A stretch of DNA of 10,328 bases from Alphaproteobacteria bacterium (GCA_027485005.1 JAIXRX010000026.1:1-10328); one strand, 5' to 3'. Positions 1-6,237 are shown, counted from the first letter of the stretch. Made by a program: numbers and translations. The notes: generated from the sequence alone by a model not told the origin.

Positions 1-134
<134 letters not shown>

Positions 135-154
135 TTATGGTTTTATTGGATGAT

Positions 155-181
155 AAAAAAGGGGGCAAAACGCCCCCTTTT
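155..181 (-). terminator. Intrinsic terminator after rpmA
   Basis: GGGGGC (161-166) pairs with GCCCCC (172-177) around a five-base loop. A-runs on the left and T-runs on the right extend the stem. Read on the minus strand, the stem is followed by six T residues. It lies 29 bases past the rpmA stop and 29 bases before the obgE start, so it should end or attenuate rplU-rpmA transcription before obgE. The right-hand TTTT gives some terminator activity in the other direction too. Confidence 0.85.
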
Positions 182-209
182 CTTCTTAACGTATCACGAA
201 GCGGGAAGC

Positions 210-488
210 TTACGCAGCTTGAGCTGCTTGGGCTTCAAACGGAACGATCGACACATACATACGTCCACCGAACTTTTCTTCGAATTTCACATGGCCTTCA
301 ACCAAAGCGAACAAGGTATGGTCTTTGCCGATCCCTACGTTGGTGCCAGGGTAGAATTTGGTGCCGCGTTGACGCACCAGAATGTTGCCAGCCAATACCA
401 GCTGACCACCAAAGCGTTTTACGCCAAGGCGCTGAGCATTAGAATCGCGACCGTTGCGGGAACTACCGCCTGCCTTTTTATGAGCCAT
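210..488 (-). CDS. rpmA: 50S ribosomal protein L27
   Basis: This encodes a 92-residue protein of normal L27 length. It begins [20 protein letters not shown] and continues with LGVKRFGGQ, the L27 signature. The basic, flexible N-terminus reaches toward the peptidyl-transferase centre and contacts tRNA ends. The start at 488 is supported by GAGGAG formed by the last codons of rplU, with only six bases between the rplU stop and this ATG. The two genes are therefore co-transcribed and probably translationally coupled. The N-terminus starts directly with MAHKKA, without the cleaved leader seen in Firmicutes L27. The last residues (EAQAAQAA) form a short, variable Ala/Gln tail. Confidence 0.97.
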   Translation of the reverse strand: MAHKKAGGSSRNGRDSNAQRLGVKRFGGQLVLAGNILVRQRGTKFYPGTNVGIGKDHTLFALVEGHVKFEEKFGGRMYVSIVPFEAQAAQAA

Positions 489-494
489 GAGTGA

Positions 495-977
495 TTACTC
501 CTCTTTAGCGGCAGCGGTTTTTTTCGCTGCTGGTTTTTTCGGGGCAGCTGCTTTTTCAGCGGCTGGTTTTTTGGGAGCAGCAGCTTTTTTCGCAGGGGCA
601 GCAGCAGCTTCTGCTTTAGGAGCAGCCGCTTTCTTCACTTGCGGTTCAGCTTTCACTACTTCTTTGCCATCCAGCGAGATGCTGGTGATGCGCACTTTCG
701 TGAAGAACTGGCGGTGGCCGTTCTTACGACGATAGTTGTGACGACGCTTCTTTTTGAAAATGATGACTTTGTCACCTTTTTCTTGCGCCAGAATTTCTGC
801 TGTCACAGAGCCGCTTTGAGCCGCAGCCGCAATCGCGTTCGAGCTTTCGCCGCCCACCATCAAGACATTGCTCAGAGTAACTGACGTGCCAACTTCACCC
901 TCGAGTTTCTCAACATCGAGAATGGTGCCGCCTGTGACTTTATACTGTTTTCCACCGGTTTGGATGACCGCAAACAT
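495..977 (-). CDS. rplU: 50S ribosomal protein L21 with long Ala/Lys/Pro tail
   Basis: This encodes a 160-residue protein. Residues 1-104 are canonical L21, with MFAVIQTGGKQYKV at the N-terminus and FKKKRRHNYRRKNGHRQ, the rRNA-binding stretch, at 74-90. A usual L21 stops near residue 103. Here residues 105-160 add a low-complexity tail of Ala, Lys, Pro and Glu, containing two copies of an 11-residue unit of the type KAAAPKKPAAE. The tail resembles linker-like basic extensions known on ribosomal proteins in some alphaproteobacteria, and its function is not known to me. L21 binds 23S rRNA and needs L20 for assembly. The gene is first in the rplU-rpmA unit, under the promoter at 1021-1048, with a short AT-rich leader. 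Its last codons form the rpmA ribosome binding site. Confidence 0.96.
   Translation of the reverse strand: MFAVIQTGGKQYKVTGGTILDVEKLEGEVGTSVTLSNVLMVGGESSNAIAAAAQSGSVTAEILAQEKGDKVIIFKKKRRHNYRRKNGHRQFFTKVRITSISLDGKEVVKAEPQVKKAAAPKAEAAAAPAKKAAAPKKPAAEKAAAPKKPAAKKTAAAKEE
526..591. repeat. 33-bp imperfect tandem repeat in the rplU tail
   Basis: Two adjacent 33-base units (526-558 and 559-591) match at 27 of 33 positions. The length is exactly eleven codons, so the repeat stays in frame and encodes the duplicated Ala/Pro/Lys unit of the L21 tail. It suggests growth of the tail by unequal duplication. Confidence 0.75.
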
Positions 978-1020
978 AATAGACCCGCTTACTTTTTATA
1001 TTAACAAATTAGGGGGGCTA

Positions 1021-1048
1021 CTTATACGCTCCGCCCCCACCATGTCAA
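1021..1048 (-). promoter_or_regulatory. Sigma-70-type promoter of rplU-rpmA
   Basis: On the minus strand a perfect -35 TTGACA (1048-1043) is followed after 16 bases by TATAAG (1026-1021), one mismatch from the -10 consensus. Transcription should begin near 1014, leaving a leader of about 36 bases before the rplU ATG at 977. The spacer is GC-rich. No separate regulatory structure is evident in the short leader. Confidence 0.8.
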
Positions 1049-1179
1049 CGAAAATGATAAAGGTTTTTTCATCGCGCGCATTTTTATGGGGGCGATGCAC
1101 GAGACGCGATGGGGTTTTTAATAAATTATCTAGCAAATTCAATGTACAAACCAAAACACTCCACCGCCGCCCGAAAAGA

Positions 1180-1208
1180 TTGCTTTGGCGACCGCTGGGC
1201 GCTATATA
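1180..1208 (+). promoter_or_regulatory. Candidate promoter for tRNA-Ser
   Basis: TTGCTT (1180-1185), 17 bases, then TATATA (1203-1208). The -35 is weak but the spacing is right, and the predicted start near 1215 gives a leader of about 30 bases before the tRNA. The -10 lies inside the left arm of the inverted repeat at 1199-1238. The same TTGCTT hexamer appears in the candidate promoter at 7915-7944. Confidence 0.4.
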
Positions 1209-1238
1209 CGCAGCGCTCGGGCGCTAAATATATAGCGC
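1199..1238. repeat. Nested inverted repeat just upstream of tRNA-Ser
   Basis: Perfect 10-base outer arms, GCGCTATATA (1199-1208) and TATATAGCGC (1229-1238), enclose a perfect inner hairpin AGCGC-TCGG-GCGCT (1212-1225), separated by 3-base internal loops. The whole 40-base element ends seven bases before the mature tRNA. It could be an operator, a cruciform over the promoter, or a leader hairpin in the tRNA precursor. Confidence 0.7.
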
Positions 1239-1245
1239 ATAAAAC

Positions 1246-1335
1246 GGAGGGGTGGCAGAGTGGTCGAATGCGGCGGTCTCGAAAACCGTTGTGCGGGTAA
1301 CCGTACCGGAGGTTCGAATCCTCTCCCCTCCGCCA
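1246..1335 (+). tRNA. tRNA-Ser, anticodon CGA
   Basis: This 90-base gene has an encoded 3' CCA (1333-1335). Acceptor arms GGAGGGG (1246-1252) and CCCCTCC (1325-1331) pair fully, with G at the discriminator position, as usual for serine. The anticodon loop CTCGAAA holds anticodon CGA, reading UCG codons. The long variable arm (a six-pair stem around GTAA) is the class II feature recognised by seryl-tRNA synthetase. The T arm has the standard TTCGAAT loop. No strong intrinsic terminator follows. The nearest stem-loop is TTGGGG/CCCCAA at 1373-1392, without a T-run. Confidence 0.97.
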
Positions 1336-1477
1336 TTAGCCAGCGCCCCTCTATTCCAACAACTTAATTGTTTTGGGGCATACGAACCCCAATAGAATGT
1401 TCGACAAAACTATTATGAGCATTTGGAGGAAATGGCGCGCAGCGAAAACCCAGCTAGACAAAGGCATAGAAGCTCGG

Positions 1478-1486
1478 TTATCCACA
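1478..1486 (+). promoter_or_regulatory. Perfect DnaA-box 9-mer TTATCCACA
   Basis: The sequence is identical to the high-affinity DnaA binding 9-mer. It lies in non-coding DNA between tRNA-Ser and amtB. I saw no second perfect copy nearby. A single box could be a regulatory or titration site, or chance. Confidence 0.4.
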
Positions 1487-1606
1487 CCCCGCACCCCATT
1501 TGTTGCGGTGGCGCCACATGCGTACATGTAAGTAGGCCTCTTCACCCCTGTCGTACCGCTTTAGTGTTGCCTCAACAGAAAAATATCAACATGTTAGCCC
1601 TCGACC

Positions 1607-1627
1607 AGATCATTGTTCTAATGATCT
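1607..1627. promoter_or_regulatory. 8-bp inverted repeat and promoter candidate before amtB
   Basis: AGATCATT (1607-1614) and AATGATCT (1620-1627) are perfect complements around GTTCT. The repeat overlaps TTGTTC (1613-1618), a possible -35, with TAAATT (1636-1641) 17 bases downstream as a possible -10. This fits an operator over the amtB promoter. It could instead act as a weak hairpin ending upstream transcription. I saw neither a convincing NtrC site nor a sigma-54 GG-N10-GC promoter here. Confidence 0.35.
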
Positions 1628-1669
1628 TTAATTAATAAATTATATTTAAAAAATGACGGGGAGAGTTTC

Positions 1670-2959
1670 ATGACTCATTTAAAAAAATATCTACTTACCA
1701 TTTTCTCATTTCTACTTTTACCACTGCCCGCCTTCGCTGATGTGAATAGCGGCGATACCGCATGGCTTCTAACCGCAACCGCCATGGTGCTCTTTATGAC
1801 CCCTGGTCTGGCCTTCTTCTATGCTGGCATGGTGCGCAGTAAAAACGCCGTATCAACACTTTATCAAAACATGATCGCACTGGGTGTGGTGGGTGTTTTG
1901 TGGGCAGTGATTGGCTACAGCCTTGCGTTTTCTGGCGGTTCTGCCTTTATCGGCGATACTTCTTTTGCCTTACTTAACGGTGTTGGCCAAGAGCCTATCG
2001 ACGCGAATGCGACCATTCCACACATTCTTTTCATGGCGTTCCAAATGATGTTTGCCATCATTACCCCCGCTTTGATTACGGGTGCATTTGCTGAGCGCGT
2101 AAGCTTCAAAGCGTGGCTTTTCATTCTCGTGGCATGGAGCTTGGTAGTGTATTCACCGGTATGCCATTGGGTATGGGCTTCAACTGGCTGGCTCTTTGCA
2201 AAAGGCGCCGCAGACTTTGCAGGTGGTTATGTCGTTCACATGACCGCAGGTTATTCAGCATTGGTCGCAGCACTTTTGTTTGGCAAACGCCGTGACTTCG
2301 GTCAGGCACACAAGCCTTTCAACGTGGGCATGATTGTTTTGGGTACCGCTATGCTGTGGTTCGGTTGGTTCGGCTTTAATGCTGGTTCGGCTCTTACCTC
2401 GGGTGGTATTGCGTCTCAAGCATTCGTCAACACCTTCTTAGCTGCTGCCATTGCACTTTTGGCTTGGACACTTGTGGACGCCATGAAAGATGGCAAAGCA
2501 ACGGCTATGGGTGGTTGTATTGGTGTTGTGGCGGGTCTTGTTGCTATTACCCCTGCTGCTGGTTATGTAACGCCGGGTTCTGCCCTCCTTATCGGCCTCA
2601 CCGCTGGTATCGTGTGCAATCTGGTAGCGCGTATCATTAAAGGCAATTTCAAGATTGACGATTCGCTTGATGTCTTTGCGTGCCACGGCGTGGGCGGCAC
2701 CATTGGTGCTATCATGACAGGTTTGCTGGCGTCTAAAGCAGTTAACCCTGCCGTGAGCGATGGTTTCTTCAATGGCGGTGAAACGCTATTGACCACCAAC
2801 CTGACCGCCGCTGTTTCAGTGGCTGTTTACAGCATGGTGTGCACCTTCGTGATCATCAAAGTCGTCAATATTTTCTGCCCAGTACGTGTGTCAGAAAATG
2901 ATGAAAAAGCCGGCCTTGATGCCACCCAACATGGTGAAACGATTATCAGCATCGACTAG
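1670..2959 (+). CDS. amtB: Ammonium channel, Amt/Rh family
   Basis: This 429-residue inner-membrane protein has a cleavable signal peptide (likely cut after AFA, residue 23), followed by the eleven helices expected of the trimeric Amt fold. Conserved residues are in place: the pore twin histidines H190 (VVHMTAGY) and H339 (CHGVGGTIGA), Asp182 (DFAGG) near the ammonium site, and likely Phe-gate residues F128 and F236 (GWFGFNAGS). The C-terminal tail carries GLDATQHGE, matching the LD-x3-HGE segment through which GlnK regulates the channel. The start follows GGGGAGAG about six bases upstream. The protein conducts ammonium into the cell under nitrogen limitation. Oddly, no glnK is adjacent: the upstream neighbour is a tRNA and the gene is closed off by its own terminator. 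Confidence 0.96.
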   Translation: MTHLKKYLLTIFSFLLLPLPAFADVNSGDTAWLLTATAMVLFMTPGLAFFYAGMVRSKNAVSTLYQNMIALGVVGVLWAVIGYSLAFSGGSAFIGDTSFALLNGVGQEPIDANATIPHILFMAFQMMFAIITPALITGAFAERVSFKAWLFILVAWSLVVYSPVCHWVWASTGWLFAKGAADFAGGYVVHMTAGYSALVAALLFGKRRDFGQAHKPFNVGMIVLGTAMLWFGWFGFNAGSALTSGGIASQAFVNTFLAAAIALLAWTLVDAMKDGKATAMGGCIGVVAGLVAITPAAGYVTPGSALLIGLTAGIVCNLVARIIKGNFKIDDSLDVFACHGVGGTIGAIMTGLLASKAVNPAVSDGFFNGGETLLTTNLTAAVSVAVYSMVCTFVIIKVVNIFCPVRVSENDEKAGLDATQHGETIISID

Positions 2960-2978
2960 TGCTTTCACCGACTTAGTC

Positions 2979-3015
2979 AAAGGGGCGTGGCGAATCATCG
3001 TCACGCCCCTTTTTT
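2979..3015 (+). terminator. Strong intrinsic terminator of amtB
   Basis: A 15-pair stem (2979-2993 with 2998-3012, one G-T pair) closes on an ATCA tetraloop, with a GGGGCGTG core, and is followed by a run of T residues to 3015. It begins 20 bases after the amtB stop and marks amtB as the last gene of its transcript. Confidence 0.93.
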
Positions 3016-3162
3016 GTTGAGCAAGGCGTCAGAAGTGGGAAGTTCGTTCCGCTGGCATTTGCGGGCAAGGCCCAAAAAACCTAAGGACTGCGCAGGCGCA
3101 CAGGCCAAGCCTCCCCTTCTCTCCCGCTTAAATCAAGCTCCATATTCATAATATCTTAATAT

Positions 3163-3201
3163 TTCTATGTTAATTTAAAGAAACGCAAAAATTACATAGA
3201 A
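3163..3201 (+). promoter_or_regulatory. Inverted repeat directly before the 789-residue gene
   Basis: TTCTATGT (3163-3170) pairs perfectly with ACATAGAA (3194-3201). After a single bulged T, five more pairs follow (AATTT, 3172-3176, with AAATT, 3189-3193), around a 12-base loop. The element ends nine bases before the ATG at 3211, where a ribosome binding site belongs, and no good one is visible. It may be an operator or a translation-controlling hairpin. Confidence 0.5.
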
Positions 3202-3210
3202 AGCGAATCT

Positions 3211-5580
3211 ATGCCAACAATACCAGAAAATGGCTTCCAATTTAATGGCCGTAAAGGGCTTGAGGGGCGCATCAATCTTGATACGGTTTATGGAAGAACC
3301 ACGGCTCATGATCCTGCCGAAGACGCTGGGTTTATCAAAATTTTTCAAGAGAGCTTTTCTGATCTTCATCAAGAGTTAGTCACTGCTCGTCAGAAATATG
3401 TAGAATATCTTTTTGAAGAAAAAAGTGCAAAAATCCAAACGGCAAAAGATGAATATATTAAAGAGCTTGATGCTTTATCCCTCCAGTATAATATTGATTT
3501 TTCTGACCTTAAATCATTAGACCCGGCTGCAGGTGATCAGGTCGACAACATTATAACAGGGTTGTCTAATCAAAGACTTAATCGTTGGGATAGTTGGGGT
3601 GTAGAAAAAAAAATTTCTAGCATAGCTGAAGCCCAGTCTAATTTACAAGCACTCGCCGACTGGAAGAAGGTGAGTGTCGATCCACTGCCTGTAGATTCCG
3701 TGGAGCACGCTTATTATTTAGAGGAACTTTTAAATAAAAATTATGACGAGATTGATGAAAGCTCTAAAAAATATGGCATTTCCAACATGATCTTGCCTAA
3801 CAGCTTGCCTTGGAATTTGTTTTCGGAGAAATTTACCGTAGATTTTCTAGATGAGAATAAAATCAAGTCAATTCAAGCAAGATTTACCGGTGCGCTGAAT
3901 GATTACACCAGCAAATTTGATATTGAATTACGTCACATGTATGATGTTTATCAAGGCGATGTTCCAGGTGCATCGGAACGATTTGCTGAAGTTTTAAAAA
4001 AGAACTGGGAGGCAAAAGAACGAGAGCTATCTTATTCGGGGGATGAAAAAATCAGCAATGATTTATCAGTTTCACGTCCTACACTGGATGCCGTCATTCA
4101 AGATGAGTTGGTTTACAAACAACTCTTCCTTGAAGCCCTGCAAAAGACCATGAATAAAGAAGGCCTGAAGGGCGACGTTAAGACGGTATTTGCTGGCCAA
4201 GATAATGGTCAATTTGGTTCACAATCTGTACTCTGTCTTCAAGATTGGGAATCCTATTTAAAAGGCCGCCAACTTAACACCATTGGCCCTCAAGAATCGA
4301 CGACAAAATATAAATTCGAGTTTGCTTTTATTAATAAGGAAGTTCCAGTTTCCCCGCTTGAACATGCCCAAACGGATGGGGTATCGGGAGTAGAGCTAAC
4401 ACCCGTTACTCAGCCTATTTTTAAAATGGATTCCAATGCATTTGACGCATTAAAAAAACATGGCATAACGCATGAAGAATTACGTAGTTATGCTGTAAAT
4501 TTCATGCAGATGGGTGGTATGGCCGAGCATGATTATGTTCACCGCATTATTCTTCCTGTAGCCCAGTTGTCTACTATAACTTTCAGAGATGGTCTGGGTG
4601 AAATTATGCCGGACTTGCAATACGAAACGCCTGAATCGTCACTAGAGCTTGAAGACCATGCTTTGGCTATTCATGCAAAAGTATGCCAGCAACTTTACGA
4701 AGACCGGCCAAATCGTAAAGATGTATTGTTAGGTTGGGCGGGTAAAACTTATAGCGAGCTGGGAGATATCCAGTCAAAGGCATTTGCAAATTGCAAAACA
4801 GATGAAGAAAGAGCTGAAGTTACAGAAGCTATTACTTACTTTTCTGAAATATATGCGCATCGTTTGTTCCGCGTTATCTCACCAGAAGATGCGGAACTTC
4901 AAAAAGAGGTTCAGGTAAAAACACAAACCGGCCAGAATTCTATGTCTGTCGCGCAGGCATTGGAGAAGGTAAGGCTTGTTACCCCCGCCGAAGTAACTCA
5001 GACTTATACTTCTTCCCATGGGAACCCACCCTCAAATAATTTAGAAACAATGATTGCTCATATGGAGTATAAATTGGGCGATACTTATAGCCGCATTCAT
5101 AAAATGGAATCGGTTAAAATGATGGATTTCGGGGATTTAACACCTTCAGATATAGCTCAGAAAATAGCAAATGCGACTCAAGAACATATAAGACAGAGCG
5201 GAGGAAATGCGAAAGATGGGCAATCGTCAGAAATTTCTTCGGAGGCTGCCGAAAAAATATCCCGAGATATATTTCTTACTATTGATAAAAAACAGGTCGA
5301 TGTCAGTTTAGCCGGTGTGGTGGCGAGTTTTAGAGATGCTGCTGTTCGAACAGACCCATCTGGTGCATTTGAAGAGGTAGAAGCGGAGCGCATTGCCAAG
5401 ACCCGCGAAGCTAGCAAATTTCGCGAAGTGGGAAATAATCTAGAAGCTTGGAAACTGGAAGTGGAATTGCGTCAACAAAATATTGTCACAACCTTAAAGA
5501 ATCTTAAGGTTTCTAAAGAAGCGGCTGAGCATTTGCCAGCAAAGACATGCTTAGAGCCATCAAAATGCAAGGAGCTCTAG
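3211..5580 (+). CDS. Large soluble helix-rich protein of unknown function (789 residues)
   Basis: I do not recognise this protein. It is long, charged and predicted mostly helical, with no signal peptide and no membrane segment. Residues 38-95 are a rich helix (likely coiled coil), and similar stretches occur near 215-275, 535-590 and 715-772. A histidine cluster AEHDYVHRI sits at 438-446, but no catalytic family can be assigned from it. Cysteines are few (342, 492, 528, 780, 786), two of them in the last ten residues. The ATG at 3211 is preferred because the next Met is residue 193, although the ribosome binding site is poor. Hand counts of G+C are 19, 24 and 19 of 60 in the lines at 3421, 4021 and 4441, against 31 of 60 at 2281 in amtB and 39 of 60 at 9361. 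This suggests transfer or relaxed composition. An accessory or host-interaction protein is possible, but unproven. Confidence 0.85.
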   Translation: MPTIPENGFQFNGRKGLEGRINLDTVYGRTTAHDPAEDAGFIKIFQESFSDLHQELVTARQKYVEYLFEEKSAKIQTAKDEYIKELDALSLQYNIDFSDLKSLDPAAGDQVDNIITGLSNQRLNRWDSWGVEKKISSIAEAQSNLQALADWKKVSVDPLPVDSVEHAYYLEELLNKNYDEIDESSKKYGISNMILPNSLPWNLFSEKFTVDFLDENKIKSIQARFTGALNDYTSKFDIELRHMYDVYQGDVPGASERFAEVLKKNWEAKERELSYSGDEKISNDLSVSRPTLDAVIQDELVYKQLFLEALQKTMNKEGLKGDVKTVFAGQDNGQFGSQSVLCLQDWESYLKGRQLNTIGPQESTTKYKFEFAFINKEVPVSPLEHAQTDGVSGVELTPVTQPIFKMDSNAFDALKKHGITHEELRSYAVNFMQMGGMAEHDYVHRIILPVAQLSTITFRDGLGEIMPDLQYETPESSLELEDHALAIHAKVCQQLYEDRPNRKDVLLGWAGKTYSELGDIQSKAFANCKTDEERAEVTEAITYFSEIYAHRLFRVISPEDAELQKEVQVKTQTGQNSMSVAQALEKVRLVTPAEVTQTYTSSHGNPPSNNLETMIAHMEYKLGDTYSRIHKMESVKMMDFGDLTPSDIAQKIANATQEHIRQSGGNAKDGQSSEISSEAAEKISRDIFLTIDKKQVDVSLAGVVASFRDAAVRTDPSGAFEEVEAERIAKTREASKFREVGNNLEAWKLEVELRQQNIVTTLKNLKVSKEAAEHLPAKTCLEPSKCKEL

Positions 5581-5597
5581 TTTGCCTTGCATCTTTT
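5565..5597 (+). terminator. Probable terminator of the 789-residue gene
   Basis: ATGCAAGG (5565-5572) and CCTTGCAT (5585-5592) form a perfect 8-pair stem around a 12-base loop that contains the stop codon. CTTTT follows. The left arm lies within the last codons of the gene. The moderate GC content and short T-run make it a fair rather than strong terminator. Confidence 0.5.
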
Positions 5598-5618
5598 CAT
5601 AACGAGGAACCCCAACAC

Positions 5619-6068
5619 CTACCCCCGTCGTCTGCCCAAAATATATCCCATAAACAGCAAGGTGGCGATGACGATGGCGAATTGCATCAGCTCATAGACC
5701 GAGGATTGGTAGTAGCGGCACAGCGTAAAACCTTCGTTCCAGCCGCTTTTATACATGTCTTTATCTAAACTTGGCGCGGCTTCTTTCATCGCTTCATTGG
5801 CAGGTGCTTTGCTCACCTCTTTATCCGCCTCTTTTTTCGCGCTGCCAAAAGCAATTTCTTTCACAAACGGTTTGTCCAGCAGCGGGGCATAGAGCAGTGA
5901 ATAAGAGTTCGAGCCGCTTACACAGCCGTCCTCCCAGCCCTTCACATAGGACGCGTCCTCGGTATTGGCGGATTTATGCACCAACAACAACCCCGGGCGG
6001 AAGCTGAGCGCAAGCCCCGCCACTAATGCCACTACCAACACATAATTTCGTTTGCGTTTGTCGGTCAT
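5619..6068 (-). CDS. Two-helix envelope protein with paired GWxxG/Cys motifs, unknown function
   Basis: This encodes a 149-residue protein with an N-terminal hydrophobic helix (about 9-30) and a second near the C-terminus (about 128-144), followed by the basic end GRRRG. The loop between, about 95 residues, is probably periplasmic. It holds two matching motifs: YVKGWEDGC (41-49) and YKSGWNEGF with C117 shortly after (106-117). Both have the form Y-x-x-G-W-x-x-G with a nearby cysteine, suggesting an internal duplication and perhaps a disulfide between C49 and C117. They are joined by a Lys/Ala/Glu-rich linker (75-104). The ATG at 6068 follows AAGGGACGG on the minus strand. It converges with the 789-residue gene across 38 bases. 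No family name is offered. Confidence 0.75.
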   Translation of the reverse strand: MTDKRKRNYVLVVALVAGLALSFRPGLLLVHKSANTEDASYVKGWEDGCVSGSNSYSLLYAPLLDKPFVKEIAFGSAKKEADKEVSKAPANEAMKEAAPSLDKDMYKSGWNEGFTLCRYYQSSVYELMQFAIVIATLLFMGYILGRRRG

Positions 6069-6092
6069 TTCCGTCCCTTTCGTTTATCTCAG

Positions 6093-6104
6093 GCTAGCGC
6101 TAGC
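6093..6104. repeat. 12-bp perfect palindrome GCTAGCGCTAGC
   Basis: It lies in the divergent gap between the minus-strand envelope gene (start 6068) and the plus-strand 45-residue peptide gene (start 6238). Its core CTAGCGC recurs at 6119-6125. The spacing and symmetry suit a dimeric regulator of one or both genes, but no known site is matched. Confidence 0.45.
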
Positions 6105-6190
6105 TCATGAAAGTCATTCTAGCGCACCTTGTTCCAGCATGGCTTAACTTAAATCAATTCCTATTCCGATACTGTGCACTATAGTAAGTG

Positions 6191-6237
6191 AAGAATGAGA
6201 AAACCAGCATTCATTCTTTGACAGGGAGAGCATTCCC
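6191..6237 (+). promoter_or_regulatory. Leader hairpins and ribosome binding site of the 45-residue peptide
   Basis: AAGAATGA (6191-6198) pairs perfectly with TCATTCTT (6211-6218) around 12 bases. Directly after lies the ribosome binding site AGGGAGAG (6223-6230), seven bases before the ATG. GGGA (6224-6227) can also pair with TCCC (6234-6237), which would hide it. This strong site decides the start at 6238. A possible -10, TATAGT, is at 6180-6185 but has no good -35. Confidence 0.45.

Larger units (their letters stand above)
1336..1669. other. 334-base intergenic region with DNA-structure signals, no gene
   Basis: I find no credible coding sequence here: the open frames lack usable starts or recognisable content. 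In order it holds a stem-loop TTGGGG/CCCCAA (1373-1392), a perfect DnaA-box 9-mer (1478-1486), the 10-base palindrome GTGGCGCCAC (1508-1517) overlapping the repeat ACATG-CGTA-CATGT (1516-1529), an 8-base inverted repeat (1607-1627), and a strongly AT-rich tract (1627-1656) running up to the amtB ribosome binding site. Confidence 0.6.

Noticed and set aside
868..1227. Open frame of 119 codons on the plus strand across the rplU start and leader
   Set aside because: It is antisense to rplU and its promoter, with no ribosome binding site and no recognisable protein features.
1485..1512. Possible NtrC site (GCACC and GGTGG halves)
   Set aside because: The half-sites are separated by 11 bases, which does not match the NtrC consensus spacing, and the right half is imperfect.
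1500..1525. Possible sigma-54 promoter (TGGCGCCACATGC) upstream of amtB
   Set aside because: The GG and GC elements are eight rather than ten bases apart, so the spacing rule for sigma-54 fails.
1423..1635. Open frame of 70 codons between tRNA-Ser and amtB
   Set aside because: It needs a TTG start, has no ribosome binding site, and its product has an irregular Cys/His/Pro-rich composition without a fold or helix pattern.
3016..3162. GC-rich intergenic stretch with TGCGC-AG-GCGCA (3089-3100), considered as a small RNA
   Set aside because: The hairpin is short, and no promoter or terminator pair frames it. The adjacent strong terminator belongs to amtB.
6218..6223. TTGACA as a -35 element
   Set aside because: It lies 14 bases before the ATG of the 45-residue peptide. 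A -10 would fall inside the gene and none is seen there, so it is read as chance overlap with the leader hairpin and ribosome binding site.
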